This document shows positions 24,801 to 38,009 of a stretch of DNA of 64,000 nt, piece after piece. The position numbers and the translations under genes are program-made. Origin of the DNA: Baylisascaris procyonis (Eukaryota > Nematoda > Chromadorea > Rhabditida > Ascarididae); assembly GCA_037389465.1 (NCBI GenBank), contig JAZARR010000154.1, positions 1,984,001-2,048,000 of the forward strand, given 5' to 3'. The notes under the pieces were generated by a model. That model was not told the DNA's origin. It ran no database searches and worked only from the letters and a program-made list of their open reading frames with translations. The stretch's first letter is position 1. Each line of letters opens with the position of its first letter.

Positions 24801-27800
24801 CAACTTTGAAAGTATAGTAATTTGCAAACCTCTTTATAAAGGGTACTATATTTCCAACCTTTCAGAAACGTGTCCGATCTATCTCATTTCCGCCTATCAG
24901 CACTTAATCTTCTACATTGACATTTTAAGCTTTCTTGAAACGATGCGTGTGGCCTTGGCTATGATACAGTTCGTAGCAGTCGATAGTCATTATCCGTCCA
25001 AGTTAAGATGAGCTGTCATCGCTGCTATCAGAATCTATTTTTATTCCTTTATGAGCTAATTTTCCTAGAACCCGATGCGAGATGAACACAATAGCGGATT
25101 GCATATCCATGGTTCATTTGAAAGTTAGCGCTCACCACTATGCACTAAATTCGCTTGTTTTAGGTGCGTTCTCGTCTCGCAGTAATAGTTTCGAAGAGCA
25201 TAGCGCAATGGAAGTAAGTTTTGGCTTTGTGTGGAGTATCTTGTTTGGAGTATATTCCTCCGATTTCTTCCATTCTTATTTCTTACATCTTTATTGAAAT
25301 CTTCACTGTGATGCTTATTTGAAACCTTCAAATTTCTCTTCAAATTGAGATAGTGATGTATCCATGGGTTGACAGCGCTGCTAGCCATCTAGGCTAGCGG
25401 AGGAACTGTTGAAAAACATGTGGTTTAAAACTTCACAATAGCGCTATACATTACTCTGAGATGTTTTAAATGCAACACAGTGAAGTGTTCGTATGTATAG
25501 ACAACATTACTGCGCAGTTGTACTGGTTACGTCGAAAGAGAACTTCATGTGTCTGTATATATTATTTCGAGGTTCAGAAGTGGATAACAGGTTGGATCGA
25601 TATGCGAGAGCATATATCATTGTTCTTAATAGAAGCAGGTTATCGGCAATGCATGTGAATGAATTTTTTTTACTCTTCTTTCCCTTCTTATTGAAAGGTG
25701 ACTGACACTTCCAAGCTGTGTTCATCACACCAATAACGAAAATTCCATTCCAAGACTTTAGAGATTTTTCGTGCTTTAAAGAGATGCAAAGTCAAGAAAT
25801 GCAAATCGGAGCTATATATTTTATAGAAGCAGGTGCCACCACCGATCCATGGAAGTATCTTCAAGGAGTTTGAGCCAAGCGTTTATCCAAAATTGATGCG
25901 TGTTCGCTATGACGGGGAAGATCGGGAAGTTCCTCTCGAACAATTCTGGGTCATCGACCCGTCGGCATTCACGACGGTTGAGAGAGTATGCGTTTTGATT
26001 TCGTCGTCACTGGTTTTTTTTTTTTTTTTTTGTTTAATCTATTCGTTGAGGTGAATAGTTGCAATTTTGTAAACATGAAGAAGGGTCACATTTGCTACGT
26101 CATTTTTTGGGAAGTTGAATAAATTCTTTGCAAGGTTCGCATCTCATCGTAATAATTCTTAGTCCATTGCTTGGCAACGATTTTAAATGTTTTAGTGTCA
26201 TCGTTTTGTTGCTTGACAGTCCATTGCGTGTTTTCCGAGCCTAAGCCCTAACCTTCATGCGGCCGACCTGGAAGAAGGGGAGGCCGATCTAAAGACCATA
26301 GGAACCAATTGGACCACAAAACATCGGGTTAGAGCAGGTGGAAGCGATATGGAGAGACATATATTCGTAATGAATGCTCTGTTCATTGAAATAAATAAAT
26401 GAATAGTGTGTTTTTAGCCGAACTTCTCGCTAGTTGCATTCGGGTAGTTTTATAGTTGTGCTTAATAAACGGGCTGTTTATTTAAACTACATAATAGGTG
26501 CTACATGAAGGCCGAGAACATTATGGTAATTTGGGCACGATGGAATCATCAAATCTGCAACAGCTCGCTGGGTTGGGATGCTTGGTACGTGTCAGCGTGG
26601 ATGGTGGCTCGAGATGTCTTTGTCGCGCGATCATTGGCAAGTATTCCGGTCGGCAGAAGAGGTAATGTGTCAAAACAAAATTTTATGTTGGTATGTACCA
26701 TGTGAGTATTTCATGTTATGTCACTAAGGGGTAGGTAAAGCTATCTCTTTGAAGGGAACATCAATAGCATGGGTGAAATTTGGACGAAATAACGCGGGTT
26801 CGACAAAATATATAATAATGAGACTAGGCGGAATTGGTGGTGAAATGATCTCACGAAGGGCGTCATTTCTGATTGATGCATTAGCCACATCGAGCGTGAA
26901 TCGCCTTCTGGTTTTATACTCACTCATATCAAATATGACGATTGGCATGAAATAATGCGTTCTCTGTAAGTTATCTTTGATCTCACTGCGTTTTTAATTG
27001 TTGTTATGAAGGATAATTAATTATGTTTATGCATTTTGTTGCATTTCTTCGCTTTCTTGCCTTCGTCATTCGCATATCTATTCAACTTTCAGAGTTTCGG
27101 TTTATTTAGTGGACTTCGGGCTGTTCAAATGGGCAAGAACGAATGATCTGTTGGATCTCTCAGCTCTGAATGAGGTTACCGCCAAGTTTACTTCGATATT
27201 AAGCAGCTTATCAGTGTTTTAGCGGATTGTTAGTTGAAGTAATGGCGTTAGTATTAAGTTATAGAGCCGTCATTAGGCACTTTTCATATCCAGGTTTAAT
27301 TCTGCACTTGTGAAGATTACGTGTTGGTGATTGCGAGTGGGAGAATTGTGAGCATAATCGATGATTCTTTTCGAACGGTTCATATGGGTATGGTCTGGTG
27401 ATTATAAGGAGATATGGTGTTTTTACGAGTTTGGTTATATTCATTTTGACTTTATAACGCATGTTCCGTTTGTTTGAGGTGTATACTAGGCGCCTCATCC
27501 GTACTAGAGAGTTTGCAGTAAAGGTTGTCAGGAAGCATGCTGCTGCAGGAAAATATCATTTTAGGCTAACCAGCACTATGACTTTGACATTTCTGAGTGG
27601 AAGGTGAAGATAAACTATTATTCCATGAAGAAATTATTGAATGTTTTGAAGGCTTTTCCCAAATATCTATCATTTCAACTGCAGAAAAGTTCTAATTCAG
27701 CAACTATAGCGTACCACTTTCGATTATTTTCTAACACTGTGGAGTAGGCTTGGCTGCTTTCCTAAGTATTATGACGACTCAGACAGCAAAGATGACCTTC

Positions 27801-30800
27801 GAATGTTTTTGGCAGGTTCTTTGTTGAGAACTCTAAAAGGATGTAGTCGGCAGGCGATATACCTGGGCCGTAGGGCAAACAGGGCGCAATTTTTTAGCGG
27901 AGGCTCAGCAGGGCAAGCAGGGTCTCTTTAAGACACATGTCATCGCGTGTTGTGCAGCAGGAAAGCTTGGTAACAAAGTGCTACCGTCATAGTTTTGTTG
28001 ACAAGAAGCACCTCGTAGTGCTCGGCACCTACTCACTGCATCTTTCACACAGAGATTTGCTTCTATTTTTCATGACGATATCCCCGACCAGTGTAAAGGC
28101 TGCTGCAGGTGTGAAATTGATGTATATTCACTCGGTCGAAAATCATTTCGATCAGCTCACATAGCTTCTGCGCACTTGAGCGGTTGGAACGAACAAAATA
28201 GGTGGCGTAGGACACTAGGGGCAGTGCATTGATCTAGTAGGTTTGTCGACCTCTGTGGTTGCATTCGCAGGTGATGGGATTATAGGAGCGTCGAAATGTG
28301 CTGTGGCCCCATATCTGACCCCACGAGGTGTTGCAACTCTTTTCGGTTGACTTCCAGAAGTTGTGACCATAAAACTTGACCGGCCAGGTCGTCAGTGGGA
28401 AGTTGCTATGGAAATGTTTGGCAGTTCATTGAAGGCAAGTAGGTTTCTTGTTTGGGTTTGCTTACTGGGACGAATTGCGTTTCTTTATAGAGCGATCCAG
28501 CGTTGGCCATACATGTATCGATGTTTCGTTGTCGAATGGGTCCAACGACACCAATGCGAATGCAGGTGAGTTTTTTGCATCGTGATTCGGTATCGTTGAA
28601 TGACGATTTTCGAATTACATAATTAGGTGCTAGTTATTTTAATTAAATACTCTGATTATCACAATTGCATGGGATTATTCGACTGATTCATTTATAAGCT
28701 ATAGTTTGTACGGTGGCATTATTCAGCATAGTTTTTGCATTGGTCAGCGTTCAGCCAGCAAACATTTCAGAGAGGGTTCTTCTCACAGGCATTTCTTTCG
28801 CTATTTTTCTTTTCAAATGGGAGATTAATTTCGGTCGGGTCGAATCGTCCTTGCCTATGCAAACGAGTTGCAGCTATGAATAGCAATGAAATGTCTCACC
28901 GTGTTCTTCGTTGTCGGATGCAGTCCACTGATAGTTTTTTGAAGGACATGGTCAAAGGATCGGAATATGAAATACTGATAGTGTCACGTAGCTCGGATGG
29001 TATATTCGTGGTGAGTGCGACACTTGTTGGTGGTGCTGTTCCCAACAATTTGCCAAATACGAGTAAGCATTTCATTATTATCGAAGGCGTAGAGTTCAAT
29101 AGATATGTATATCATTCCTTTGACATCTGCTTGTTGTCAAGCAAATGACGGTGTTCAGCTGGTCTTCCTAATAGAGTTAGATAAGGGGGAGAAATCAGAC
29201 TTCTTTCCAAGCGTAAGGCTTCTTCACGAGATCTGGGATAGTGAAAAAAAGATTAGGGATACCTTCACTGTTGAGCTGTGCATCACAGAAAGAAGCCGAA
29301 CCGTTGGCTTTTCACTGCAAATAATGTCCAACAAACCTCCTACGGCGTTTTGAGTCGCGAAATGTTTTGAAAAACATTTGTAGCCCTTCAAAGATATCCG
29401 AGGATGCCTCATTTTCGCATCGAAAGTACCATCATAAATGCTGAAAATGAGCTTTTCGCTTTGCACGTGGTGAATGAAGTGAGTTGGAACGGTGTTTAAA
29501 ACAATTCGTATATTGAACTCATGGTCAGGACATTGGGAACCTAGTAGGGCGCTCTTTCTAAGACAGCGTGAAGAAGGCATGTCAAAACTTTATAATAATG
29601 CATGATCTTGAAAGTTTTGGATATCAGTGCCTCAAAGCACCCGTCATATAAATCATGCATGTATAGCGGGCTCATAGTTCGAGATGAGGTGTAATCAGCA
29701 GCGGCACGATTACTTAATGCATCAACTTTACTGATGGTTATAGGTGGTATGGTTCAAAATCTGATTGACTCCACGAACGGTATGCTCCTTCCTTGGACCG
29801 GAAATACGATCGTGCAAACTCTGACAAATTTCTTCGGCACACAGGTCCAGTTCGATGGCAGTGCTGGTAACAACTCCAATACACTTCCTCCAACGACAGC
29901 TAACAATACGCCGAATGTTGGGCAATGGTTTCTTCACTTGATTGATTCTTTTGTCATCTTTGGAATTCAATCCATCGGTCGTGTTATTTATAGTCGGCTC
30001 ATAATGCGTTTCTTCCACTCCATAATTTCCATGATCTGCAATTGCAGATTCTTCTTTTTTTATTACCTCTCACCGGAATATGTGTTTTTTGAATCGGAGA
30101 TGTCTACTCACGAGATACAGGTCGTGAACTTCATATGTAGGTCGAAGAGCTGACGATTTGTTTTCGAAAGTTTGAAGTGGCTATCGTTTGATCTATCCTT
30201 TAGTCGTTATAAGAAACGCTTGAGTTCCATGAATTTAAATTATTTCAACAATGTAAATTGCCATGCAGGCAAATGCCTCAAATAGGATCCCCCATTATTT
30301 CAGATGGATCACTAAAGCAGAACAAAGATATAAGTGGGCAGCTTGTTTATAGGATTAATGAAATTGACTTGAGAACATTTTTTCTGAACTTGAGCATCAA
30401 TTATTAACTATCATGAATTATGATTAATGGAAAATACGAGATCATTTCAAGAACTCAGAAGCTACAGAAGTAATAGGAATTGGCTGAGAATTGATATCAA
30501 TTTCTTTGTCTCTCGAAGATGTTTTGCACATTTTGCAAAAAGTCCCCATTTGAAAGGAGTCCTGGAAATTCATAACCCGGGAAGAGCTGCACTAAGCAGC
30601 ACTCTTTAAAGGAAAATTTGAGGTACACTGCACAAGTTTTTAATACTTTGGCCGAATACTTGTAGTAGTATGACGTATGCTTTAGAAGGATGGATTTGCG
30701 AGAATGCACAAGTGCCCATTTTAAAAAGGCTTGTGGCATTCATTTGATGGCGAATGTTCATAGTGTTGGATGTGAGGGTTATAGTTTTTTCAGGTCGCAG

Positions 30801-33800
30801 TTCCCACATTATCTATTGCCCTGTGTGATGCCGGTGGCAGTTCCTGTGCCAGTAGCGGTGACTACAAATGCGACTGGAGACAAACCAAATCAGACAGGTG
30901 CTGTACAGCAAGGTGGTGGTGGTGATGATGGGAGTGTGACGGGACACTTCGGGCAACCGCAAGACGGGCGAGCGCAGAACGGAAATTTCGGTCATGATTC
31001 TAATACGCAGTTCCGCAGTAATAGGTCAGTCCGCTCACATCAGCTGGTTCTGAAACCATATATATTGGAAGGATGAAGGCATTGTCGAGTTTCGATTGCC
31101 GTTTCTGCACTGAAGGGAGGACTTCTTTTTGCATCTCTGGGTAAGAACGGGCGAGAAAGTAACAGCCATAAATCATGTCACAAGTGGAGCTCGAATGGTG
31201 CGGGTCGATGGAAAGAGAGCGTGTGTCTTAGTAATACCCAGGGTTGAGGTAAACGGCGCCATGAGGGATGAATTTACTGGCTTTGACGAATTTATCATAG
31301 GAATGAAAGAGCCGAGTTAACAACAGCTGCTTATGGAATTAGCTATGTCTATTTTATGCAAGAGGCAACTCATCTTGGTGGCATACCTTTTTATTCACAG
31401 AACAATTGCATAGGATTACTTTTGCACCGTTTTCTTTGATGATTTCTACTTTGACGGCGTCACATCATATGCATCCAACAAGTCATAGATGGGAATTCTT
31501 TACATTCTTCTATAGCTTCCATACTGTGATTCTTCTTGTTGGGGGCCAACAATATAAACACTATCTTCATTTTCTCCTATTTCTTTTTTATTCATTTCCC
31601 TCTTCTTTCTTTCTCTAATTGCGTGATTTGTCAAAAGAGAATTCGCATTATATCTTGGTCATGTAAAGGAATTTAGATGGGCAGTTCAGATGAGGTGGTT
31701 AGTTGGGGTGAGGGAAAGAGTGAAAGTCTGCAGGTTTCGGTGGTTTGCAAATTGCTTCGTAAGGTGTTTATCACCATTATTATAAGCAAATTAGCTATTT
31801 ATTTTGCCAAGGCATGTAAGAACCATCATCTTGCACTCCTGTTCCCTCTTCGGGGAAATCTTTTTGCTGTGATGTTTTAGGTGTCGTAAATCGTGGATTG
31901 TATTTTGGTAGGCTGTTGAATCGCTGTTAAATCTCTAGGTTTGACGTTGAATCCTGTCGAAAACATCTAATTGATGTAACTTTGAGCAGACGATCATGAG
32001 GCCTTGAAAAATGAAAAGTTAGCTATGGAAACCGATGAAGAGAAGAAACAATATAATATAGCTGCAACGGTCATCAGCATAATCCTAAAAGACCGCAGCA
32101 TTTCGGATTTGACATCTACGATTGCAAAACTTTCCACTCATATGTGATTTAGCTCCGCAAAGAATTTGCGAACTTAAGTAAACGAGAGGTTCATAAGGCC
32201 TGAGTGTTTGGGTTATTATTAAATGCAAAATTCTATTAATTGTAAAATTTTTTCGGTGCTCGGTGAGGGAGACGTCGTTGTGCTTGAAGGCGGTATCAGC
32301 TTCTGGAGCATTTCATTACGAATAATTTAGATTCCGCGGAGGACGTCAGTGGTCAAATACTGGTGGGGGTGGGTCGCGGAATCGTTCGCTTGGAAGTTTC
32401 GAAGGAAGTGGTCAGCGCGAGGGTGCATTTTTTGACGCGTTCGGAAGTCGTGGCGATGGTCCATCGAAAGGAGGCGACTTTATTAGGGAAAGCAAACGAG
32501 AGGGAGGATTTTGGGGAGGAGGCGCACCAGGTGAAAGGCACCAGGATCGACAGTTCCGCAGAGGTGGTGCAATGGTGGGCGCCTCGCGCAAGGATTTCAG
32601 CGCGGGAACGAATAATATTTTCAGTTGTGCAGGCGGAGAAAGTGAGTATTCTTCCATACTTGCAGTGCTGATGGTTCTGTGCATTTTCAGTTCGTAATGT
32701 AGAAGGACTTTGCAGTAAGATTTTGTGACTGTGGTTATCACGTATTACTATGACTTGCAGTCCCTTAAGTTTTAGAGCGGTAGATGAAGGATATTACCGC
32801 ATGAATTGATTTTTCTTCTGCTGTTATGCGTTTGCGTATACTATCACACATGGGCATCCTCTTCAAATTTTCTGCAAAGCTTTTAGATCTGTTTGGGCAT
32901 AATTATAGCTGACCGATATCATTGAGTTGCTAATACCGAGGCTCAGACGCAATCCGATGAATCTAATCACGTCCCGAACTTCTGAAAAGGTTTTGTTCAG
33001 TCAGTTGAAAACTAAGAGGAAACAGGTGCTAAAACATATGGACACTTAGAAGTCTCTCTGAAAAGTATGCCGTTTTCTCTTCTCTCCTCGTTATCATCTC
33101 ACTTCCCTACTATATTTTGTTGGCTGCTTACATATTCTTTGTGGAATCCGATCGGCCTTTTGTTAAGGAGAGGTAGCATAAGTCATCTTGATTATTGGAG
33201 CTCATTTTTGCTTCTGATGCTGCATAATTGAATTACGACGCTAACGTATTTGGGAATCGCCATTGGATATGCTTCAATTATGCTAATTAAATATGCTAAT
33301 TTTTCAAACCTTCTCACCTCATCGTCCCATGCGTATTGCTCTGACATCTAAACGTTCCTTTTTTTATCCCCGTCCAGGCGGAAATGTCGTCCATAAAATG
33401 AATGATGCATGATAATAGCTGTAGATCCCGAAAGTTGTGCGTTGAAATCACAGGAAACGTGTGCTCGGTCGACTGCTATCGTAATGGATCTTAGGCGATT
33501 ATGATGAAGCATCTCAAACTGCCAGTCGTGGCATTCAAAGAAGTATAAATTTGTACGAAAAAGTAGAAGATTCACAGATTCATTCAAAGATTCAAACAAT
33601 CCATAAGCTGGGATGTGAAGGATCCGGATCGCCGTTTAGTCATTTCCAGATCCACGTTTCCTTCTCGCTAAATTTAGTTATTAGCTGGATTTTTCCTGTA
33701 GATTTCTAACCTTTCGCCATTGAAGTGATCAATAGTAATGATTTTTAAAAGAGGGACTTATTTATTCGAGTAAATCAATGTGACTAATTTCAGTGCAGAA

Positions 33801-34978
33801 TGGCTCGACATCTACTGGCTTCAAAACCTTCGAAAAAGTAATTTTTTCCTTCATCTATTATCTCGTATATATTTCAACAAAAAATCTCCCTGCCTTCGCA
33901 AAGTTTTTCTTATAGGTCATGGCTAGAAGAAAGTTGTGACAGGTTGAATTATGCTTATTGTTTTCTCCATCCATGGTTCTATTTGATTTTCGAAGTTTTC
34001 AATTTTTACGTTGATCTCCAATTCACAAGTTCTATCGTTTTACGGAACTTCCGCTAGACTTTTTTGAACGTTTTACGGAATTTACAAACCCAACGACCTC
34101 CCACTGCTTTTTAGGTACAGTTGTACGGGTATGGATGGTGCAGCGAAACCGTAGCGGAATTGATGAAACTACAATCCCTTCAAAAATAATATCACTGTGC
34201 GATGAACTGCCTCGAAATTGCGGGACAGTGCGAATTTGTAAGGGATGGTATTTGTATCACATGGACGGAAAGGGTTTTTTGGAAATTGGTGAAATACAAT
34301 CTCATTTATCCTTGAAAAACTTAGTCTTGCTACAGGAGACGTGCGGCTTAACGTTGTTATGTCGAAGGTATTATTTATTTTAGGGAAAAGGATCGTTCGT
34401 GAAGCGTCAGACGGCGACGGTCAGCAGTGAGTGGGACGTGAGTTAATGCAATGCTTCAGTTGTGGATCGTTCTGTGTTTTTGAAATTGTTCTGTTGTTAC
34501 AACCATCCAGCGAACCTGTCTTCACTCCCCAAACATTCGCTAATTATCTCCCTGAAAATTCAGTCGTCTCTTTACTTATTTCATTGTGAAGCTCTAATAG
34601 GAAAGATTATAAAACAGATATTTATATGAAATTTTTGGAAGAAATTCTTAACGTATATAATCGAGTTACTCGTTACGAAATATGTCTTTGCTCAAATTCT
34701 TTATTATCATAGATTTTAGAGGTAAGTGACAAACGTCGATTCTCCTGGTAATTGCATGGAGATGAATTGATGTTACTAGATCTGCAATTTGCAGTCTTCT
34801 GAAAAGAACCGTGTTGAATTACTGTGTTGTTCGTCTCTTAAACGACGAGAATTGGTATTTGATAATGAGGATTCAATGCTTTTAGATCCCACCGTCACGT
34901 ATATCAACACCAAAAGTGTCATCTGTGAACGGGGCAGTCAATGATGCGACAAAAGCCGACGTATCCTCACAACGTTGA
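18819..34978 (+). CDS. Multi-Tudor-domain protein with Gly/Arg-rich tail
   Basis: Exons, all phase-compatible: 18819-19014, 20004-20089, 20534-20789, 21921-22070, 22774-22824, 23732-23796, 25833-25985, 26564-26661, 27093-27174, 28225-28438, 28491-28565, 28874-29062, 29744-29927, 30794-31017, 31990-32143, 32331-32641, 33794-33837, 34384-34437, 34886-34978; 892 residues. Residues about 5-225 form one extended Tudor unit (HVVDFTTPSSFFVSV, ERAWFLKY, LFVECDDS, KGRILIEYESGGYAEL). Residues about 269-450 form a second with a classic core (VSVYLVDFGLFKWARTNDLL), and 476-538 look like part of a third. After a Pro/Val/Asn-rich linker, residues 726-829 are Gly/Arg-rich (RFRGGRQW, FWGGGAP, FRRGG), as in RNA-binding tails. 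Tudor domains often bind methylated arginine, for example on Argonaute or Sm proteins; germ-granule or small-RNA work is inferred. The ATG follows an AG at 18789-18790 that may be a trans-splice site; coding could instead start further upstream. An in-frame TGA lies at 28348. Family is confident, exact ends less so. Confidence 0.82.
26221..26400. repeat. Possible retroposon 3' end in a Tudor-gene intron
   Basis: A GC-richer segment (GCGGCCGACCTGGAAGAAGG and following) ends in a short AAATAAATAAATGAATAG tail inside an otherwise AT-rich intron. This shape is typical of the 3' end of a non-LTR element or SINE. No open frame of use was seen and no second copy was spotted in the window. Confidence 0.3.
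28348..28350 (+). other. In-frame TGA within a Tudor exon
   Basis: The exon 28225-28438 reads as Tudor sequence both before (ASKCAVAPYLTPRGVATLFG) and after (LPEVVTIKLDRPGRQWEVAM) a TGA in the same frame, at codon 421 of the model. A 30-base intron (28328-28357, GTGTTG to TTCCAG) would remove it and keep frame, but that is shorter than nearly all known introns. Other explanations are a base error, a real truncation, readthrough or a pseudogene. Confidence 0.75.
34115..34189 (+). CDS. Alternative terminal exon of the Tudor gene
   Basis: After a TGCTTTTTAG acceptor, phase 0 matches the end of exon 33794-33837. It reads VQLYGYGWCSETVAELMKLQ, then SLQK and a TAA stop. Using it ends the protein at 868 residues. 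Skipping it joins 33837 to 34384 in the same phase and gives the 892-residue form. Both exits fit the sequence; transcripts would decide. Confidence 0.45.
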   Translation, partial: VQLYGYGWCSETVAELMKLQSLQK

Positions 34979-35681
34979 ATACCACAAGCAATGATGAAGG
35001 CAGCATTGCTTTCTTAACTGCATCCAGTTGATTGTCGTTTCACTTCTAATTGATCACTTCTGTTATAAAATATTCATTATGTTTTAACTCATTCCGCATC
35101 TGTCTGGTCCAAGTTTTTCTAATATTCTCATGTGATCGAGGAGGGAGTGGTGGGTGGATTCTATGAGAGATCGCTTGTTCTTTTTGTTTTGCTTCACTTC
35201 TTTACATTAATGAATATGCTTAGATGCATACTTCATGTAATCAGTGTGGATTTTTTTCAAGCCTTATGTGTCCTTAACAACTTGATGAGCATATTGGTGG
35301 ATGTCGTTTGTGTCGCAGTGCAGTGATCTATTGTCTTTCTCGATTGATCCGCTATTGTTTCTTGCAATTTATTATGTCCGAATATGGTTTGTTTATTGCG
35401 AGTTCTTGTGTTGTAAATCTAAGCATGTGTATCGAAATTCTCCGCCATTTTGTTTCTTATTGTTTGCTGAATCGGTTTTCCCCTTAGATATGCGTCAATA
35501 TATCGTCTGAGGAGAGGTTTTCATTTGTATTTCTAAGTAGGCAGTGGCACACCTACCACCTTGATAACGTTGATTTGATTTATATCTAGAAAGAAGTATG
35601 ATCTGTAGAAGTATGTGCTGATGTCGATTAATTTTTTCAAAGTGTTGTGTAGTTTAAGTTGTCTTGAGACGAACGGGCATC
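34979..35681. other. Spacer between Tudor gene and next gene
   Basis: About 700 bases that should hold the Tudor gene's 3' UTR and the start region of the next gene. No AATAAA was seen; ATAAAA at about 35065 may serve instead. The spacing is long for a tight nematode operon but does not exclude one. Confidence 0.5.
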
Positions 35682-37949
35682 ATGCGACGAGTCCGCATCT
35701 ACGTCAGTGTGGGTGCCCTGCTTACGTTCCATCCTTCACGCTCTTGTCACCATTCTTTTCTTCTAGCCAATTTGGCTCAAACCTTAATGATGAGTCCTGA
35801 CGTTGAGTTGAATGAGGTGCGATCATCTCTTTCTTTCCATCTTATGGTTTGCTCTACGAAGTATTTCAGCGTTCATTGGATCGCGAATCGCTGTGTTGGT
35901 GCTGTTAAGTTGGGTCGTTTCGGTGATACTGTTGATTGTTGCTAGTTCGTGATCCGAGTTATGCCCGTTTGCTGATTTTATTTTGCCTTTTGTTGATGAA
36001 TATGAAAGGCATCTGATTGTTCCGTTGAAATCTACTCTCATTTATCACTAATTGTTTAGTTGGAATATTCGTTTGATAAAACATTGTTTCCTCGTTCATT
36101 AGCGTGACGTTTATCGGTGTATTTCCGAACGCTTATCGTTTTCTAACATCTATAAGTGGCGACCCATGTTGAATGGTGTGAAGAGTGAAGTAATTCACGA
36201 TAGGGTTTTCGCACATAGTGAGTGGCTGAATCATTCTCGTTTTCGAGCCATTCAGTTTGGCTGATATCAGAGATTTGTATTGCTAACTTCTTCCTAGCCG
36301 TTTTAGTGTCAGAGTGGAAAAAGCGAAGCATATCATGATGGATTTCGACCTGAAGGCTGAGGTGAAGATGGAAGTTAAGCAAAAGTTCAGTCTTTGCGGT
36401 AGTAGTATTGGTCATAATAGTGATAGTAGTAGCGGCGACTTTTATTCAACGAAAACGGATAAAAGGAAGTGATGGACATGAGAACAGACCAAGAAGAAAG
36501 TGGGAAATGAAGGAATATAAAACAGCCGAGAATGGGAATATATTTGTTGGCATGTTTGGGTTTTGTTCATATTCTTTGTTCGCCGACCCTACCTGCCTGA
36601 AAAAAACAGCGGCCTTTCTCGATTTATATATGGCTAGCTTGACAATCTGAAGCGCTCTTTCTGGCTTAACTTCACTTAGAGCAGCGGGTTTTTAATAAAA
36701 CTCCGAGGTTAGGTGAGCGGAAGGGGTGCGCATAAAAAATGCAAACTTATACGCCATATCCCTTATGATGAGGTTTTGGACTATAATCACGTTGTGAATT
36801 GAACCACCCACGTGTAATTGCCGAGTATTGCAGAGGCGTGACAGCTACGAAATTGGACAATATGTTTTCTAAAAAGTTTGCCAAGACATTCTTAAGCAAA
36901 TGGGTTAATTTCCCCTTCAGGTTTCGTTAATGGAGATCATAACAGCCTACTGGCAACCTAGATATGCTCGCTGCCGTCAAAAATAATATTGAATGAATTC
37001 GGCGATAGCACATTTTCAACTGCTGGCTTGTAGTTTAACACGAGAGTGGCTCAACTGTTTTGATATGAAGTTGGACACATCGCGACTGGGTTTGCTTTTT
37101 CTATATTAATCAAGAGAATGTTGTGCCGTATGGAGTAGGTCACCGATGCGCATAATCCGTGACGGAAATGATTCAGTGAGATCAAACTGCGTACCCGCAA
37201 ATGTTGAAATGGATACCGATGGTGGGGGAAGCGTTGAAATTCGATGAACTTGGAGAATGAGTATGCTGGATTGTGAAAGTCACTGTATAATCGCCGTCGT
37301 ATGTAGCAGTCAATGTGGCGATTGATACATATTAACTCATTGCATCTGACGACGGGGGGTGGGGGGGGGGGTGGGTGAAAAACAGAGAATACTGTGAGGA
37401 ATGGAGAGATGAAGGAAAAGCGAGGGTTGGAACAAGAGGAGATCAAAATTTCAGAAAAAAACAAACGATTAGTTCTTCAGCCAGGGTTGCTGCTTTGTTC
37501 TCATCTATTGAACGGTTCTGATAGCAAGCCGCGCATGTCTATAGGCTCTATTCTGCTGGGCTATATTTCGATAATGTGATGGGAGGGAAGCCTTCAATGT
37601 ACATTTTGCAAACATCATTCCCACTGTATATATCATTGAATCATTTAGCAACCTCTTCTATGAAGCAATTTGGTGAATATAAAAAAGCAATAGCTATCTT
37701 ATTAGAAACGCATCATTTAAAAGCACACTTAAGATGACATCTGAATTCATTCGGCGATGTTTTTTTTTCAAAGCTGTTTTAAGCGTTTCTCGAGGAATCG
37801 ATGCGCTGAATGAGCTTTTGCGTGCCGCATATTCATCAGTGAATGATAAACTGTTGGTATATATGATGGATTCAATAAGCGAACATTCATCGTTGAAACA
37901 AATCCGTAACGAAAAACAAATCGATCGGAGAAAAATTTCTAAGCCTTAA
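35682..37949 (+). CDS. Small 5-exon gene, 121-residue protein of unknown function
   Basis: Exons: 35682-35706, 35767-35816, 35870-35892, 36307-36398 and 37774-37949 join in phase (366 bases including TAA). The first two introns are only 60 and 53 bases; the last is 1.4 kb. Acceptors are TTCTTCTAG, GTATTTCAG, CCGTTTTAG and a T-run ending CAAAG; the donor GTGTTG after 35892 is weak, and 35898 also fits. The protein begins MRRVRIYVTNLAQTL, continues through a charged stretch (AKHIMMDFDLKAEVKMEVK) and ends in predicted helices (ALNELLRAAYSSVNDKLL) and a basic tail. There is no signal peptide, membrane span or domain I recognise. An AG 13 bases before the ATG could accept a spliced leader. AATAAA at 38004 lies 55 bases past the stop. 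Confidence 0.6.
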
Positions 37950-38003
37950 ATAACTTTAAAAGATTTTAATAATTTTCGTGGAGATTTTTGATGATTCGTT
38001 GTG

Positions 38004-38009
38004 AATAAA
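38004..38009 (+). terminator. Polyadenylation signal AATAAA
   Basis: A canonical AATAAA 55 bases after the stop of the 35682-37949 gene, at a normal distance for a short nematode 3' UTR. Confidence 0.55.
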
